The notes: a model not told the origin generated them from the sequence alone. A stretch of 64,000 bases of DNA from Mycobacterium colombiense (GCF_001953985.1 NZ_MBEI01000083.1:1-64000); one strand, 5' to 3'; shown: positions 1-9,347, numbered from the stretch's first letter. Numbers and translations are program-made.

Positions 1-361
1 CACCCCGGCCGCGGCGCGCGCGCCGCCCGGGCCCCCGGGCGAACTCGCGGGGGGTGGCCCCGCCGGCGGCGACCACCGCGTCCAGCGCGGCCCGCGACAG
101 CGGGGCGCGGCCCAGATTGGTGTGCACCACCACCCCGGTGGCGTTGATGACCGGGCGCAGGCTCGAGGCGGTGGCGGGAAGGGCGGCGACCGCGTGCTCG
201 GCGACCTGCTCGGGTGCGATCTCGCCGGCCCGCGCCCGCTGCTGGGCCGCGGTGATCACCGACTTCACCAGGTCGCGGCCCAACACCCGCTGCGCCGCGA
301 CCAGCCGCGGATCGGCGAGCAGCGTGTCGGTGCCGGGCACCCGTCGGCGCGGGTCGCTCAT
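1..361 (-). CDS. selA: L-seryl-tRNA(Sec) selenium transferase SelA, N-terminal part
   Basis: Partial gene running off the left edge; about 120 N-terminal residues are visible from an ATG at 359-361. SelA is the PLP enzyme that converts seryl-tRNA(Sec) to selenocysteyl-tRNA(Sec) using selenophosphate. The recognisable part is the family motif INATGVVVHTNLGRAPLS at about residues 70-87, which precedes the cofactor domain. The start codon lies only 18 bases beyond the 3' end of selC on the same strand, so tRNA and enzyme may share a transcript. The residues after GGAT (about 103 onward) look less conserved than expected, but this is at the window edge. Confidence 0.85.
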   Translation of the reverse strand, partial: MSDPRRRVPGTDTLLADPRLVAAQRVLGRDLVKSVITAAQQRARAGEIAPEQVAEHAVAALPATASSLRPVINATGVVVHTNLGRAPLSRAALDAVVAAGGATPREFARGPGRRARRGRG

Positions 362-379
362 GCCGGGCCCGAAAGAACA

Positions 380-474
380 TGGCGGAGGCGGACGGGAATT
401 GAACCCGCCAACGGCAGCGACTGCCGTTCGACGGTTTTGAAGACCGCGCCGGTCACCAGACCGGACACGCCTCC
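380..474 (-). tRNA. selC: Selenocysteine tRNA, anticodon UCA, CCA encoded
   Basis: On the minus strand the acceptor GGAGGCG (474-468) pairs with CGCCTCC, followed by G and an encoded CCA (382-380). The anticodon stem CGGT/ACCG holds loop CTTCAAA with anticodon TCA at 440-438. There is a long variable arm (GAACGGCAG...CTGCCGTT) and the T loop GGTTCAATTCC. At 95 nt including CCA it is longer than ordinary tRNAs, as expected for tRNA-Sec. It sits between divergent selD and downstream selA, and supplies the decoder for the in-frame UGA in fdhA. Confidence 0.95.
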
Positions 475-519
475 TTCAGCCATGGCGCCAATTGTCGCAG
501 CCTCCGCGGCGCGGGCACC

Positions 520-1521
520 ATGGACGCCGTGACGTACCGACTGACCCAATACGCCCACGGCGGCGGCTGCGCCTGCAAGATCCCGCCTGGTGAGCTCGAG
601 GAGGTGGTCCGCGGGCTGGGATCCAACCCGCCCCGCGATGCGGTCGGGGAGCTGCTGGTGGGCCTGGACAACGGCGACGACGCGGCGGTGGTCCGCATCC
701 AGGACGGTACGGCGCTGATCGCGACGACGGACTTCTTCACCCCGGTGGTGGACGACGCCTACGACTGGGGCCGGATCGCGGCCACCAACGCGCTGTCCGA
801 CGTCTACGCGATGGGTGGGCGCCCGGTGGTCGCGGTGAACCTGCTGGGCTGGCCGCGCGAGGTGCTGCCGTTCGAGCTGGCCGCCGAGACGCTGCGCGGC
901 GGGCTGGACGTGTGCGGCCTGGCCGGTTGCCACCTGGCCGGCGGACACAGCGTCGACGACCCCGAGCCCAAATACGGGCTGGCGGTCACCGGAATCGCCG
1001 ATCCAAACCGCCTGCTGCGCAACGATTCCGGCAAGCCGGGAACGCCGCTGTCGCTGACCAAGCCGCTCGGTGTCGGCGTGCTGAACAACAGGCACAAGGC
1101 CACCGGCGAGCGATTCGAGGAGGCGATCGCCGTGATGACCACGCTCAACGCCGAGGCGGCCGCCGCGGCGCTGGCGGCCGGCATCGAATGTGCCACGGAC
1201 GTAACCGGTTTCGGGCTGCTCGGACATCTGCACAAGCTGGCGCGGGCCAGCGGCGTGACGGCGGTGATCGACTCGGCGGCGGTGCCCTACCTGGACGGCG
1301 CGCGCGAGGCGCTGGCGGCCGGCTACCTGTCCGGCGGCACCCGGCGAAACCTCGACTGGGTGGCGCCGCACGCCGACCTGTCGGCCGTCGGCCGGGACGA
1401 CGCCCTGTTGCTCGCCGACGCGCAGACCTCCGGTGGGTTGCTGATCGCCGGGGAGATTCCCGGGGCGCCCGTCATCGGCGAGCTGGTGCCGCGCGGCGAG
1501 CACACCATCGTGGTGCGCTGA
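520..1521 (+). CDS. selD: Selenide, water dikinase (selenophosphate synthetase) SelD
   Basis: Makes selenophosphate from selenide and ATP, the selenium donor for SelA. The 333-residue protein has the usual family length. The N-terminal catalytic motif GGGCACK places Cys17 and Lys20 exactly as in E. coli SelD, so this SelD itself uses cysteine, not selenocysteine. The ATP-binding AIRS fold follows (NGDDAAV, DFFTPVVDD, ATNALSDVYAMGG; later GHSVDDPEPKYG and TDVTGFGLLGH). It is transcribed away from selC-selA, with a 45-base shared upstream region. Its only evident client in the window is fdhA. Confidence 0.96.
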   Translation: MDAVTYRLTQYAHGGGCACKIPPGELEEVVRGLGSNPPRDAVGELLVGLDNGDDAAVVRIQDGTALIATTDFFTPVVDDAYDWGRIAATNALSDVYAMGGRPVVAVNLLGWPREVLPFELAAETLRGGLDVCGLAGCHLAGGHSVDDPEPKYGLAVTGIADPNRLLRNDSGKPGTPLSLTKPLGVGVLNNRHKATGERFEEAIAVMTTLNAEAAAAALAAGIECATDVTGFGLLGHLHKLARASGVTAVIDSAAVPYLDGAREALAAGYLSGGTRRNLDWVAPHADLSAVGRDDALLLADAQTSGGLLIAGEIPGAPVIGELVPRGEHTIVVR

Positions 1522-1651
1522 GCGGGCCGATCGCACTAGGGCAAGGGCATGGCGACCCGTCCCCCGCAAGCGGGCGGGCCCACACCGAAGGTAGGGGAGT
1601 ACCCCCGGCGCCCGGCTTCGCCGCGCTTGCGATCGCCATTAAGGTGAGCAC

Positions 1652-4600
1652 ATGGCCCTGCGCAAAGTCTTTCTGGAATGGCCCGTCCTGCGCCAGCTGC
1701 GGTCGACAGACAAGCTCGGCCGCGGCTCGGCGGTGACCTCCAAACACACCCGCGCGCTCACGCCGCGCACCTCTACCGCCGACCGCGTCGTGCAGAGCAT
1801 CTGCCCGTACTGCGCCGTGGGCTGCGGGCAGCGGGTGTACGTCAAGGATGAGCGGGTCGTTCAGATCGAGGGCGATCCCGATTCGCCGATCTCGCGAGGG
1901 CGATTGTGCCCCAAGGGTTCTGCGAGTGAGCAGCTGGTGAATTCGCCCGGGCGGCAACTGCAGGTGCTCTACCGGCCGCCCCGGGCGACCGAATGGCAAC
2001 CGCTGGAGCTGGACACCGCGATCGACATGATCGCCGACCGCTTCGTGGAATCGCGCCGGAACACTTGGCAGGACATCGACAAGAAGGGCAACCTGCTGCG
2101 CCGCACCATGGGTATCGCCGCGCTCGGCGGTGCGACCCTGGACAACGAAGAGAACTACCTCATCAAGAAACTCTTCACCGCCGCGGGCGCCATCCAGATC
2201 GAGAACCAAGCTCGTATTTGACACAGCGCAACGGTTCCCGGTCTGGGAGCCTCCTTCGGGCGCGGCGGCGCCACCCAATCACTGCAAGACATGGCCAATG
2301 CGGACTGCATCGTCATCCAGGGCTCCAACATGGCCGAGTGCCACCCGGTCGGGTTCCAGTGGGTGGAAGAGGCCAGGGCCCGCGGCGCGCGGGTGATCCA
2401 CGTCGACCCGCGCTTCACCCGCACCTCGGCGGTCTCCGACCGGCACATCCCGATCCGCGCCGGTTCGGACGTGGTGCTGCTCGGCGCGCTGATCAACCAC
2501 ATCCTGTCCAATGATCTGTGGTTCAAGGAGTACGTGGTTGCGTACACCAACGCCGCCACCCTGATCAACGAAAACTTCAGGGACACCGAGGATCTCGGCG
2601 GCCTGTTCTCCGGATTCGACCCCGAAACCGGGCACTACGACACGTCGAGCTGGGCCTACGACGAGCAGGGCGACGGCCAGACGGAGTTCCCCGGCGGAGG
2701 CCACACGCACGGCGCCACCGCCTCGCAAAGCGCCGCGGGCGACGAGCACGGCAGCGGCGGTCCGCCGCTGGCGCACGCCAAGGTGAAGCGTGACGAAACC
2801 CTGCAGCACCCCCGGACGGTCTTCCAGATCGTCAAGCGCCACTACGCCCGCTACACCCCGGAGATGGTCAAGGACGTTTGCGGAATCAGCCGCGAGGACT
2901 TCGACTATCTGGCCCGATCCATCGTGGAGAACTCCGGGCGCGAGCGCACCACCTGCTTCGCCTATGCCGTCGGCTGGACCCAGCACACCCTCGGCGCCCA
3001 ATTCATCCGCACCGCAACGATTTTGCAACTTCTGACCGGCAACGTCGGCAGACCCGGTAGCGGGATCATGGCGCTGCGCGGGCACGCCACCATCCAGGGC
3101 TCCACCGACATCCCCACGCTGTTCAACCTGCTGCCCGGCTACCTGCCGATGCCGAAGGCGGGCATGCACGACACCCTCGCCGATTACCTCGACGCGGTGG
3201 GCTCCAAGAAGCAGAAAGGCTTCTGGGCCAACGCCGATGCCTACACCGTCAGCCTGCTCAAGGCGTGGTGGGGCGACGCGGCCACCGCGGACAACGACTG
3301 GGCCTACGACTACCTGCCGCGGCTGACCGGCCCGCACGGCACCTATCAGACCGTGATGGGGATGCTGGACGACGAGGTCGAGGGCTACTTCCTGCTCGGG
3401 CAGAATCCCGCGGTGGGTTCGGCCCACGGCCGCATGCAGCGCATGGGCATGTCGCATCTCAAGTGGCTGGTGGTCCGCGACCTCAACCTCATCGAATCGG
3501 CCACCTGGTGGAAGGACGGGCCGGAGATCGCGTCGGGCGAACTCAAGACCTCCGACATCGAGACCGAGGTGTTCTTCCTGCCCGCCGCAACGCATGTCGA
3601 GAAGGCGGGATCGTTCACCCAGACCCAGCGACTGGTGCAATGGCGTCACAAGGCCGTCGAGCCGCCGGGCCAGTGCCAGAGCGAACTGCAGTTCTTCTAC
3701 GAACTCGGCAAGCGGATCCGGCAGCGGCTGGCCGGCTCGACCGACGAGCGGGACCGCCCGCTGCTGGACCTGACGTGGGACTACCCGACCGACGAGCACG
3801 GCGATCCCGACGGGGAGGCGGTGCTGGCCGAGGTCAACGGCTATCGGGTCGGCGGCGCACGAGAATCCTTGTCGTCGTACACCGAGCTGCGCGCCGACGG
3901 GTCGACGGCCGCCGGCTGCTGGATCTACACCGGGGTGTACGCGAACGCCACCAACCAGGCCGCCCGCCGGGTGCCGCACGGCGGTGACTCGCCGAGCCAA
4001 TCCGAGTGGGGCTGGGCGTGGCCGGCCGACCGGCGGGTGCTCTACAACCGCGCGTCGGCCGACCCCGAGGGCAAGCCGTGGAGCGAACGCAAGAAGTACG
4101 TCTGGTGGGACTCGGACGAAAAGCGCTGGGTCGGCTACGACGTGCCGGACTTCGTGGCCGACCGGGCGCCCGGCAGCCGGCCCGACCCTGAGCTTGGCGG
4201 TCCCGATGCACTCGCCGGGGACGACCCGTTCATCATGCAGGCCGACGGCAAGGGCTGGCTGTTCGCGCCGAAGGGTGTGGTCGACGGGCCGTTGCCCACT
4301 CATTACGAGCCGCAGGAGTCGCCGGTCACCAACGCGCTCTACCCGCAGCAGCGCAATCCGGCGCGAATCACGTTCCCGCGCAAGGATAATCTGAGCGCAC
4401 CGAGCGCCGGTGACCCCGGCGCCGAGGTCTACCCCTTCGTCTTCACGACCTATCGGCTCACCGAGCACCACACCGCGGGCGGCATGAGCCGGTGGCTGCC
4501 TTACCTGTCGGAGCTGCAACCGGAGATGTTCTGCGAGGTGTCCCCGGAACTGGCCGCCGAACGCGGCCTCGAGCCCTACGGGTGGGCCACCATCATCTCG

Positions 4601-4987
4601 CCGCGCGCCGCGATCGAAGCCCGGGTGCTGGTCACCAAGCGGGTCAGCCCGCTGATCATCAACGGCCACACCGTGCATCAGATCGGGCTGCCGTACCACT
4701 GGGGCGTGGGCAGCGACGCGGTGGTCAGCGGCGACGCGGCCAACGACCTGCTCGGCGTGACGCTCGATCCCAACGTGCAGATCCAGGAGTCCAAGGCCGG
4801 CTCGTGCGACATCCGCCCGGGCCGCCGCCCGCAGGGCCAGGAGCTGCTGCGCCTGATCGCCGAATACCAGTCCCGGTCGGGCGTCACCACCGAGACGGAC
4901 AATGTACGGGTCGACGATGCCGTGTGGGACATCGTCGGGCCGCCGGACACGAGGAGGGCCGATGGGTCAGCTGATCGGACGGACTGA
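1652..4987 (+). CDS. fdhA: Selenocysteine-containing formate dehydrogenase, catalytic subunit
   Basis: One selenoprotein gene of 1111 residues read through an in-frame TGA at 2219-2221 (Sec190); reading frames on both sides of the TGA are the same. The protein is a molybdenum/tungsten bis-MGD formate dehydrogenase: Cys51, 54, 58 and 86 (CPYCAVGC, CPKG) bind a 4Fe-4S cluster; after Sec come HSATVPGLGASFGRGGAT, as in E. coli FdnG, then the molybdopterin domains (INGHTVHQIGLPYHWG near the C-terminus). The ATG follows AAGGTGAG. No twin-arginine signal is visible, suggesting a cytoplasmic active site. A hydrophilic insertion lies near residues 345-375. It overlaps fdhB by 26 bases. Confidence 0.95.
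2219..2251 (+). promoter_or_regulatory. Sec UGA codon and bacterial SECIS hairpin in fdhA
   Basis: The TGA at 2219-2221 is followed 11 bases later by a seven-pair stem, GGTTCCC (2233-2239) with GGGAGCC (2245-2251, one G-U pair), closing a GGTCT loop. The GGUCU apical loop is the SelB-binding element of the E. coli fdhF SECIS. Position within the coding frame, directly 3' of the UGA, is the bacterial arrangement. Confidence 0.9.
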
Positions 4988-5945
4988 CCCGGCCGCCGAT
5001 GCCGGTTGGTCGGATCGCAAGCCGCGCAAGGGGTTCTTCACCGACACTTCGATCTGCATCGGCTGCAAGGCCTGCGAGGTCGCGTGCAAGGAGTGGAACC
5101 GCAACCCGCGCGACGGTGACCTCGAGCTGCTGGGCTCGTCGTACGACAACACCGGGGCGCTGGGCGCCAGCACCTGGCGGCACGTGGCGTTCATCGAGCA
5201 GGGCCGCGACCGCATCGAGGAGGCCCGCGAATCCGGTCGCGCGCTGATCAATCTCGGCATGCCCGCCATCCCCGGTGCCGCGAAAGCCGAGGAGCCGGAG
5301 CATGTTTCGCAGCCGCTGCACACCCCGGAGTTCCGCTGGCTGATGTCGTCTGACGTGTGTAAGCACTGCACGCACGCGGGCTGCCTGGACGTCTGCCCGA
5401 CGGGCGCATTGTTCCGCACCGAGTTCGGCACCGTGGTGGTGCAGCACGACGTCTGCAATGGCTGCGGCACCTGCGTGGCGGGCTGCCCGTTCGGCGTCGT
5501 CGAACGCCGCAGCGACGGCACCTACGCGACGCCCGTGGAACGCCCCGGCAGGCCGAAAGAAGAGTTCGTCACCGGGGTCGCCCAGAAGTGCACGCTCTGC
5601 TACGACCGCCTGGTCGTGGACCAGACACCGGCGTGTGCTCAGACCTGCCCGACGACGTCGATCAAGTTCGGCGATCACGACGAGCTGATCACCCAGGCGC
5701 GCGAGCGGGTCGCGCAGCTGCACGCCGAGGGACGCACCGAGGCAAGGCTTTACGGCGCCAACGAGAACGACGGCGTCGGCGGCATCGGGTCGGTGTTCCT
5801 GCTGCTCGACGAGCCGGAGGTGTACGGACTGCCGCCCGACCCGCGGGTGTGCACGGCCGACCTGCCTAGCATGTTCAAGCGTGCCGGCCTGGCCGCGGCC
5901 GGCATGGTCGGCGCGGCGGCGCTGGCGTTCTGGAGGAGCCGATGA
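4962..5945 (+). CDS. fdhB: Formate dehydrogenase iron-sulfur (beta) subunit
   Basis: Electron-transfer subunit of about 327 residues. Four ferredoxin-type cysteine groups are visible: CIGCKACEVAC (32-42), CKHCTHAGCLDVCP, CNGCGTCVAGCP and CTLCYDR...CAQTCP, the pattern of FdnH/HybA-type proteins carrying four 4Fe-4S clusters. A C-terminal hydrophobic stretch (AGLAAAGMVGAAALAFW) likely anchors it in the membrane. ATG 4962 was chosen because it follows GAGGAGGG and begins the conserved region; the frame is open further upstream inside fdhA. It overlaps fdhA by 26 bases and the next gene by 4 (ATGA), so translation is probably coupled. Confidence 0.93.
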   Translation: MGQLIGRTDPAADAGWSDRKPRKGFFTDTSICIGCKACEVACKEWNRNPRDGDLELLGSSYDNTGALGASTWRHVAFIEQGRDRIEEARESGRALINLGMPAIPGAAKAEEPEHVSQPLHTPEFRWLMSSDVCKHCTHAGCLDVCPTGALFRTEFGTVVVQHDVCNGCGTCVAGCPFGVVERRSDGTYATPVERPGRPKEEFVTGVAQKCTLCYDRLVVDQTPACAQTCPTTSIKFGDHDELITQARERVAQLHAEGRTEARLYGANENDGVGGIGSVFLLLDEPEVYGLPPDPRVCTADLPSMFKRAGLAAAGMVGAAALAFWRSR

Positions 5946-7027
5946 GCACCTCGGAATTCGACAGCTTCCGTCCGCCGGAGCCCGCGGGCGGCAAGCGCCG
6001 CAAGGGCAGGCGCGCGGGCCGGCGCGGCGGCGCGGATGGCTCGCGCGAGATGCCGATGGTGCCCGACGCCGAGTTCACCTCCTATTACGGGCGGCCGGTG
6101 GTCAAGCCCGCGCCCTGGGGGCACGAAGTGGCGGCGTACCTGTTCCTGGGGGGCGTCGCGGGCGGGTCCGGTCTGCTGGCGGCAGGTGCCCAGCTCACCG
6201 GCCGAAATACGTTGCGCCGCAACACAAGGCTGTCCGCGCTGATCGCGGTGGCCCTGGGCGCGGTCGCGCTGGTGAAGGACCTGGGCCGGCCCGAGCGCTT
6301 TGTCAACATGCTGCGGACGGTCAAGCTGACCTCGCCGATGAGCGTCGGCTCGTGGATTCTCAGCCTGTTTTCCGCCGGGATCGGAGTCGCCGCGGCCGCC
6401 GAGGTGGACCGGATGACCGGCGAGCGAATCCCGTTGGGCCCGTTGCGGCCCGTGCTCCGCGCCGCCGAGGGGCCGGCGGGGCTGGAAGCCGCGGTCTTCG
6501 CGGCGCCGCTCGCCGTCTACACCGCGGTGCTGCTCACCGACACCGCAACCCCCACGTGGAACGCCGCGTACCGGGACCTGCCGTTCGTGTTCGTCAGTTC
6601 GGCGAGCCTGGCCGCCTCGGGGTTGGCGATGATCACCACCCCGGTCGCCGAGGCGGGGCCGGCCCGCAAGCTGGCCGTCCTCGGCGCGGTCGGCGACCTG
6701 ATCTCCACCCGGTTCATGGAGCACCGGATGGACCCGGTGACCAGGGAACCGCTGCATCACGGCACGCCCGGCCAGTTGCTGTCGGCCAGCGAATGGCTCG
6801 CCGCCGCAGGGGGTTTGGGTGCGCTGCTGGGCGGACGCCGCCGCGGTGTCGCCGCCCTGTCCGGTCTGGCGCTGCTGACGGCGTCGGCGCTGCTGCGGTT
6901 CGGCTTCTTCGAGGCTGGCAAGGAATCGACCGGCGACCCCCGCTACACGATCGAGCCGCAGAAGCGCAGGCTCGCCGCCCGCCGGGCGGCCGGCATCACC
7001 GGGGATTCCATCACCACCGCGGGCTGA
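5942..7027 (+). CDS. NrfD/PsrC-family membrane subunit of the formate dehydrogenase
   Basis: 361 residues. A basic, cytoplasmic N-terminal tail (KRRKGRRAGRRGG) is followed by GHEVAAYLFLGGVAGGSGLLAAG, the signature first helix of NrfD proteins, and several further hydrophobic helices. VKDLGRPERFVNMLR and SPMSVGSWIL are typical of the family. NrfD proteins replace the cytochrome b subunit in many Mo-enzyme complexes and pass electrons to menaquinone without haem. Its ATGA overlap with fdhB makes it the third subunit of a formate:quinone oxidoreductase; the quinone link is inference from the family. Confidence 0.9.
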   Translation: MSTSEFDSFRPPEPAGGKRRKGRRAGRRGGADGSREMPMVPDAEFTSYYGRPVVKPAPWGHEVAAYLFLGGVAGGSGLLAAGAQLTGRNTLRRNTRLSALIAVALGAVALVKDLGRPERFVNMLRTVKLTSPMSVGSWILSLFSAGIGVAAAAEVDRMTGERIPLGPLRPVLRAAEGPAGLEAAVFAAPLAVYTAVLLTDTATPTWNAAYRDLPFVFVSSASLAASGLAMITTPVAEAGPARKLAVLGAVGDLISTRFMEHRMDPVTREPLHHGTPGQLLSASEWLAAAGGLGALLGGRRRGVAALSGLALLTASALLRFGFFEAGKESTGDPRYTIEPQKRRLAARRAAGITGDSITTAG

Positions 7028-7038
7028 ACGCCGGGATC

Positions 7039-7062
7039 GTTTGCGCCCTGCGCAGCCGGGTA
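7039..7062 (+). promoter_or_regulatory. SigF-type promoter upstream of the F420 oxidoreductase
   Basis: GTTT (7039-7042), 15 bases, GGGTA (7058-7062): an exact match to the mycobacterial SigF consensus. The expected transcription start near 7069 is about 5 bases before the ATG at 7074, so the mRNA would be almost leaderless. Confidence 0.7.
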
Positions 7063-7073
7063 CTCCGTCACGC

Positions 7074-8060
7074 ATGACGAATTTTGGCTACACTTTGATG
7101 ACCGAGCAGAGTGGACCCAAAGACCTTGTCCGGTATGCGGTTTCGGCTGAAGAGCGTGGCTTCGACTTCCACGTGTGCAGCGATCACTTCTCGCCGTGGC
7201 TCACCACGCAAGGACACGCGCCGAACGCCTGGGCGGTGCTGGGTGCGGTGGCACAGGCCACCGAGCGGGTCGACCTCTATACCTACGTGACCTGCCCGAC
7301 GATGCGCTATCACCCCGCCATCGTCGCCCAGCAGGCGGCCACCGTGCAGATCCTGTCCGACGGCCGGTTCACCCTGGGCCTGGGCAGCGGTGAAAACCTC
7401 AACGAGCACGTCGTCGGCAGAGGCTGGCCGACCGTCACCCGCCGGCAGGACATGCTGCGCGAGGCCATCAAGATCATTCGGGAGCTGTTCGGCGGGCAAT
7501 TGGTGGACTTCACCGGCGATTACTTCCAGGTCGATTCGGCCCGGCTGTGGGACGTGCCCGACGTCCCGGTGGGCATCGGCGTGGCGATGGCGGGTGCGCG
7601 GGGTGTCGACAAGTTCGCCAAGCTGGCCGACCACCTCATCGCGGTGGAGCCGGACGCCGAACTGGTCAGGGAATGGCACTCGGCCCGCCAAGCCGCCAAC
7701 CTCGCCGGCGGCGGGCGGGTGATCGGCCAGATACCGGTGTCCTGGGATCCCGACCGCGACACCGCGGTGAAACGCGCGCACGACCAGTTCCGCTGGTTTG
7801 CCGGCGGCTGGAAGGTCAACGCCGATCTGCCGACGCCGGCCGGCTTCGCCGGGGCGACCCAATACGTGCGGCCCGAAGACGTCGCCGACACCATTCCCTG
7901 CGGTCCTGACCTCGATGCCATCGTCGAGGGCGTCCGGCCGTACTGGGAAGCCGGGTTCACCGATATCGCGCTCGTACAGATCGGCGGGGAAGCCCAGGAG
8001 CGGTTCCTGGCAGAAGCCGCCGAGCCGTTGCTCGCGGCTCTGCGCGACGCAGCAAACTGA
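7074..8060 (+). CDS. LLM-class F420-dependent oxidoreductase, G6PDH-like family
   Basis: About 328 residues with a luciferase-like TIM barrel: GYTLMTEQ at the N-terminus, CSDHFSPW, RVDLYTYVTCPTMRYHP and GRFTLGLGSGENLNEHV match the F420-dependent glucose-6-phosphate dehydrogenase-like group. Such enzymes transfer hydride with the deazaflavin F420, abundant in mycobacteria; the substrate cannot be told. ATG 7074 is preferred over an in-frame TTG at 7041, because that TTG lies inside the SigF-type -35 element. It follows the formate dehydrogenase operon but has its own promoter. Confidence 0.88.
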   Translation: MTNFGYTLMTEQSGPKDLVRYAVSAEERGFDFHVCSDHFSPWLTTQGHAPNAWAVLGAVAQATERVDLYTYVTCPTMRYHPAIVAQQAATVQILSDGRFTLGLGSGENLNEHVVGRGWPTVTRRQDMLREAIKIIRELFGGQLVDFTGDYFQVDSARLWDVPDVPVGIGVAMAGARGVDKFAKLADHLIAVEPDAELVREWHSARQAANLAGGGRVIGQIPVSWDPDRDTAVKRAHDQFRWFAGGWKVNADLPTPAGFAGATQYVRPEDVADTIPCGPDLDAIVEGVRPYWEAGFTDIALVQIGGEAQERFLAEAAEPLLAALRDAAN

Positions 8061-8065
8061 TCGCA

Positions 8066-8090
8066 GGTTTGACCGCTGCGCGCCGGGGTA
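8066..8090 (+). promoter_or_regulatory. SigF-type promoter upstream of the membrane protein/PfpI pair
   Basis: GGTTT (8066-8070), 15 bases, GGGTA (8086-8090): exact match to the mycobacterial SigF pattern. A start near 8097 would give a leader of about 150 bases before the ATG at 8248. Confidence 0.7.
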
Positions 8091-8247
8091 TTCGCTTCGC
8101 AGTCGTGCGCAGCCAGCCAACGCGCGTCGGACGCCGGTAGAGCTGGGACGTGAACGCCGCGTTCCGGCGTGCGTTGGCCCCACAAGCTGCTGCCGCACAG
8201 CCGGCCTGCAAGCGTCCGCATTCCGGCAAAGCAGGGGGAGCGAGTTC

Positions 8248-8655
8248 ATGAGCGATCAAGCCGGCGACACCACGAACACACTCGTCAAGGCGCTCAGCGG
8301 CGCCAGTTTCGGCTTGGGTGTGAGCGAAATGGTGGCCCCCGGGAAAGTCGCCGCCATCGCGGGCGTAGACGACACCGGCCGGTCGCGGCGGGTGATCCGC
8401 GCGCTCGGGGTTCGGGAATGCGGCCACGGCGCGGCGCTGCTGGCCGGGCCGGCCAAGCTGGTGTGGACCCGCGTGGCCGGTGACGTCCTGGACATGGCGC
8501 TGTTGATCGCGAGCGTGGTCGCCCGCGGGCCGGGGCGACGGCGCCGGGGTGCCATTTCGGCCACGCTGCTGTCCGGTATCGCCGGACTCGACCTCTACAC
8601 GGCGTTGCGAACCGCCGGGGCTCGACGCGGCGCTCCGCAGCTACGAGCAGTTTGA
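8248..8655 (+). CDS. Small membrane protein resembling the N-terminal domain of cyclase/dehydrase proteins
   Basis: 135 residues from an ATG preceded by GGGGGAG. The pattern GASFGLGVSEMVAP...R..IRALGVRECGHG..LL and a hydrophobic stretch MALLIASVV resemble the membrane domain often found before SRPBCC polyketide-cyclase-like domains in actinobacteria; here it stands alone. Two to three hydrophobic segments predict a membrane protein. Function is unknown. It is 31 bases upstream of the PfpI gene and shares the SigF-type promoter, so it is probably stress-induced. Confidence 0.75.
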   Translation: MSDQAGDTTNTLVKALSGASFGLGVSEMVAPGKVAAIAGVDDTGRSRRVIRALGVRECGHGAALLAGPAKLVWTRVAGDVLDMALLIASVVARGPGRRRRGAISATLLSGIAGLDLYTALRTAGARRGAPQLRAV

Positions 8656-8686
8656 TCCGACGGGCGATCGCAGAAAGGAAGCGACG

Positions 8687-9241
8687 ATGTCAAATGAATT
8701 GCAGGGCAAAACGATAGCGATTCTGGCGGCCGACGGCGTGGAAAAGGTGGAGCTCGAACAGCCGCGTGCGGCGCTGCAGGATGCCGGCGCCCAAGTGCAG
8801 CTGCTGTCCCTGAAGGACGGCGAAATCCAGGCACGCAACCACGATCTCGAACCGGCCGGAACCTTCGCCGTCGACCGGAAGGTATCCGACGCGTCGGTGG
8901 ACGAATATGACGGCCTGGTCCTGCCGGGCGGCACCGTCAACCCGGACAAGCTGCGCATGGACAGCTCCGCCGTGTCCTTCGTCCGTGATTTCGTCGGGTC
9001 GGGCAAGCCGGTGGCGGCCATCTGTCATGGCCCCTGGACGCTGGCGGAAGCCGGTGTGGCAGTGGGCCGCACGCTGACGTCGTACCCCAGTATCCGCACC
9101 GATCTGCGCAATGCGGGCGCACACGTCGTCGACGAGGAGGTCGTCGTCGACGGCAATCTGATCTCGAGCCGCTCGCCGTCGGACCTCCCGGCGTTCTGCG
9201 CGGCCATCCTCAAGCAGTTCGCCCACGTGGCGACGGGTTAG
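8687..9241 (+). CDS. DJ-1/PfpI family protein
   Basis: 184 residues. The family glutamine-amidotransferase-like fold is visible: KTIAILAADGVEKVEL at the N-terminus, YDGLVLPGGTVNPD, and the nucleophile elbow AICHGPW (catalytic Cys near residue 110). Members act as stress-related deglycases/glyoxalases or proteases; the exact activity cannot be assigned. The ATG follows AAAGGA. It lies in the same transcript as the small membrane protein before it, behind a SigF-type promoter, consistent with a general-stress role. Confidence 0.88.
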   Translation: MSNELQGKTIAILAADGVEKVELEQPRAALQDAGAQVQLLSLKDGEIQARNHDLEPAGTFAVDRKVSDASVDEYDGLVLPGGTVNPDKLRMDSSAVSFVRDFVGSGKPVAAICHGPWTLAEAGVAVGRTLTSYPSIRTDLRNAGAHVVDEEVVVDGNLISSRSPSDLPAFCAAILKQFAHVATG

Positions 9242-9265
9242 CCGCCAAGACTTTCCGGCTGGTCC

Positions 9266-9290
9266 GTTTGAATGCGCCGGTTTGCGGGCA
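9266..9290 (+). promoter_or_regulatory. Possible SigF-type promoter (near match)
   Basis: GTTT (9266-9269), 16 bases, GGGCA (9286-9290), one mismatch to GGGTA. It lies 58 bases before the GTG of the methyltransferase gene. Confidence 0.4.
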
Positions 9291-9347
9291 TTATCCCGCC
9301 AAGCCGTGATGAGCGGCAATCCTTGTAGGGTTCTCGAAAGGCCAACA

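Noticed and set aside
1652..2221. A truncated formate dehydrogenase or pseudogene ending at 2221, with a separate gene from 2291.
   Set aside because: Both pieces are in one frame, conserved residues continue across the TGA, and a SECIS hairpin and tRNA-Sec are present, so UGA encodes selenocysteine.
2279..4699. An 806-residue open frame opposite fdhA, and similar long frames opposite ponA2 and the helicase.
   Set aside because: These are GC-rich codon-position shadows; they have no recognisable domains, while the opposite strand has full conserved proteins.
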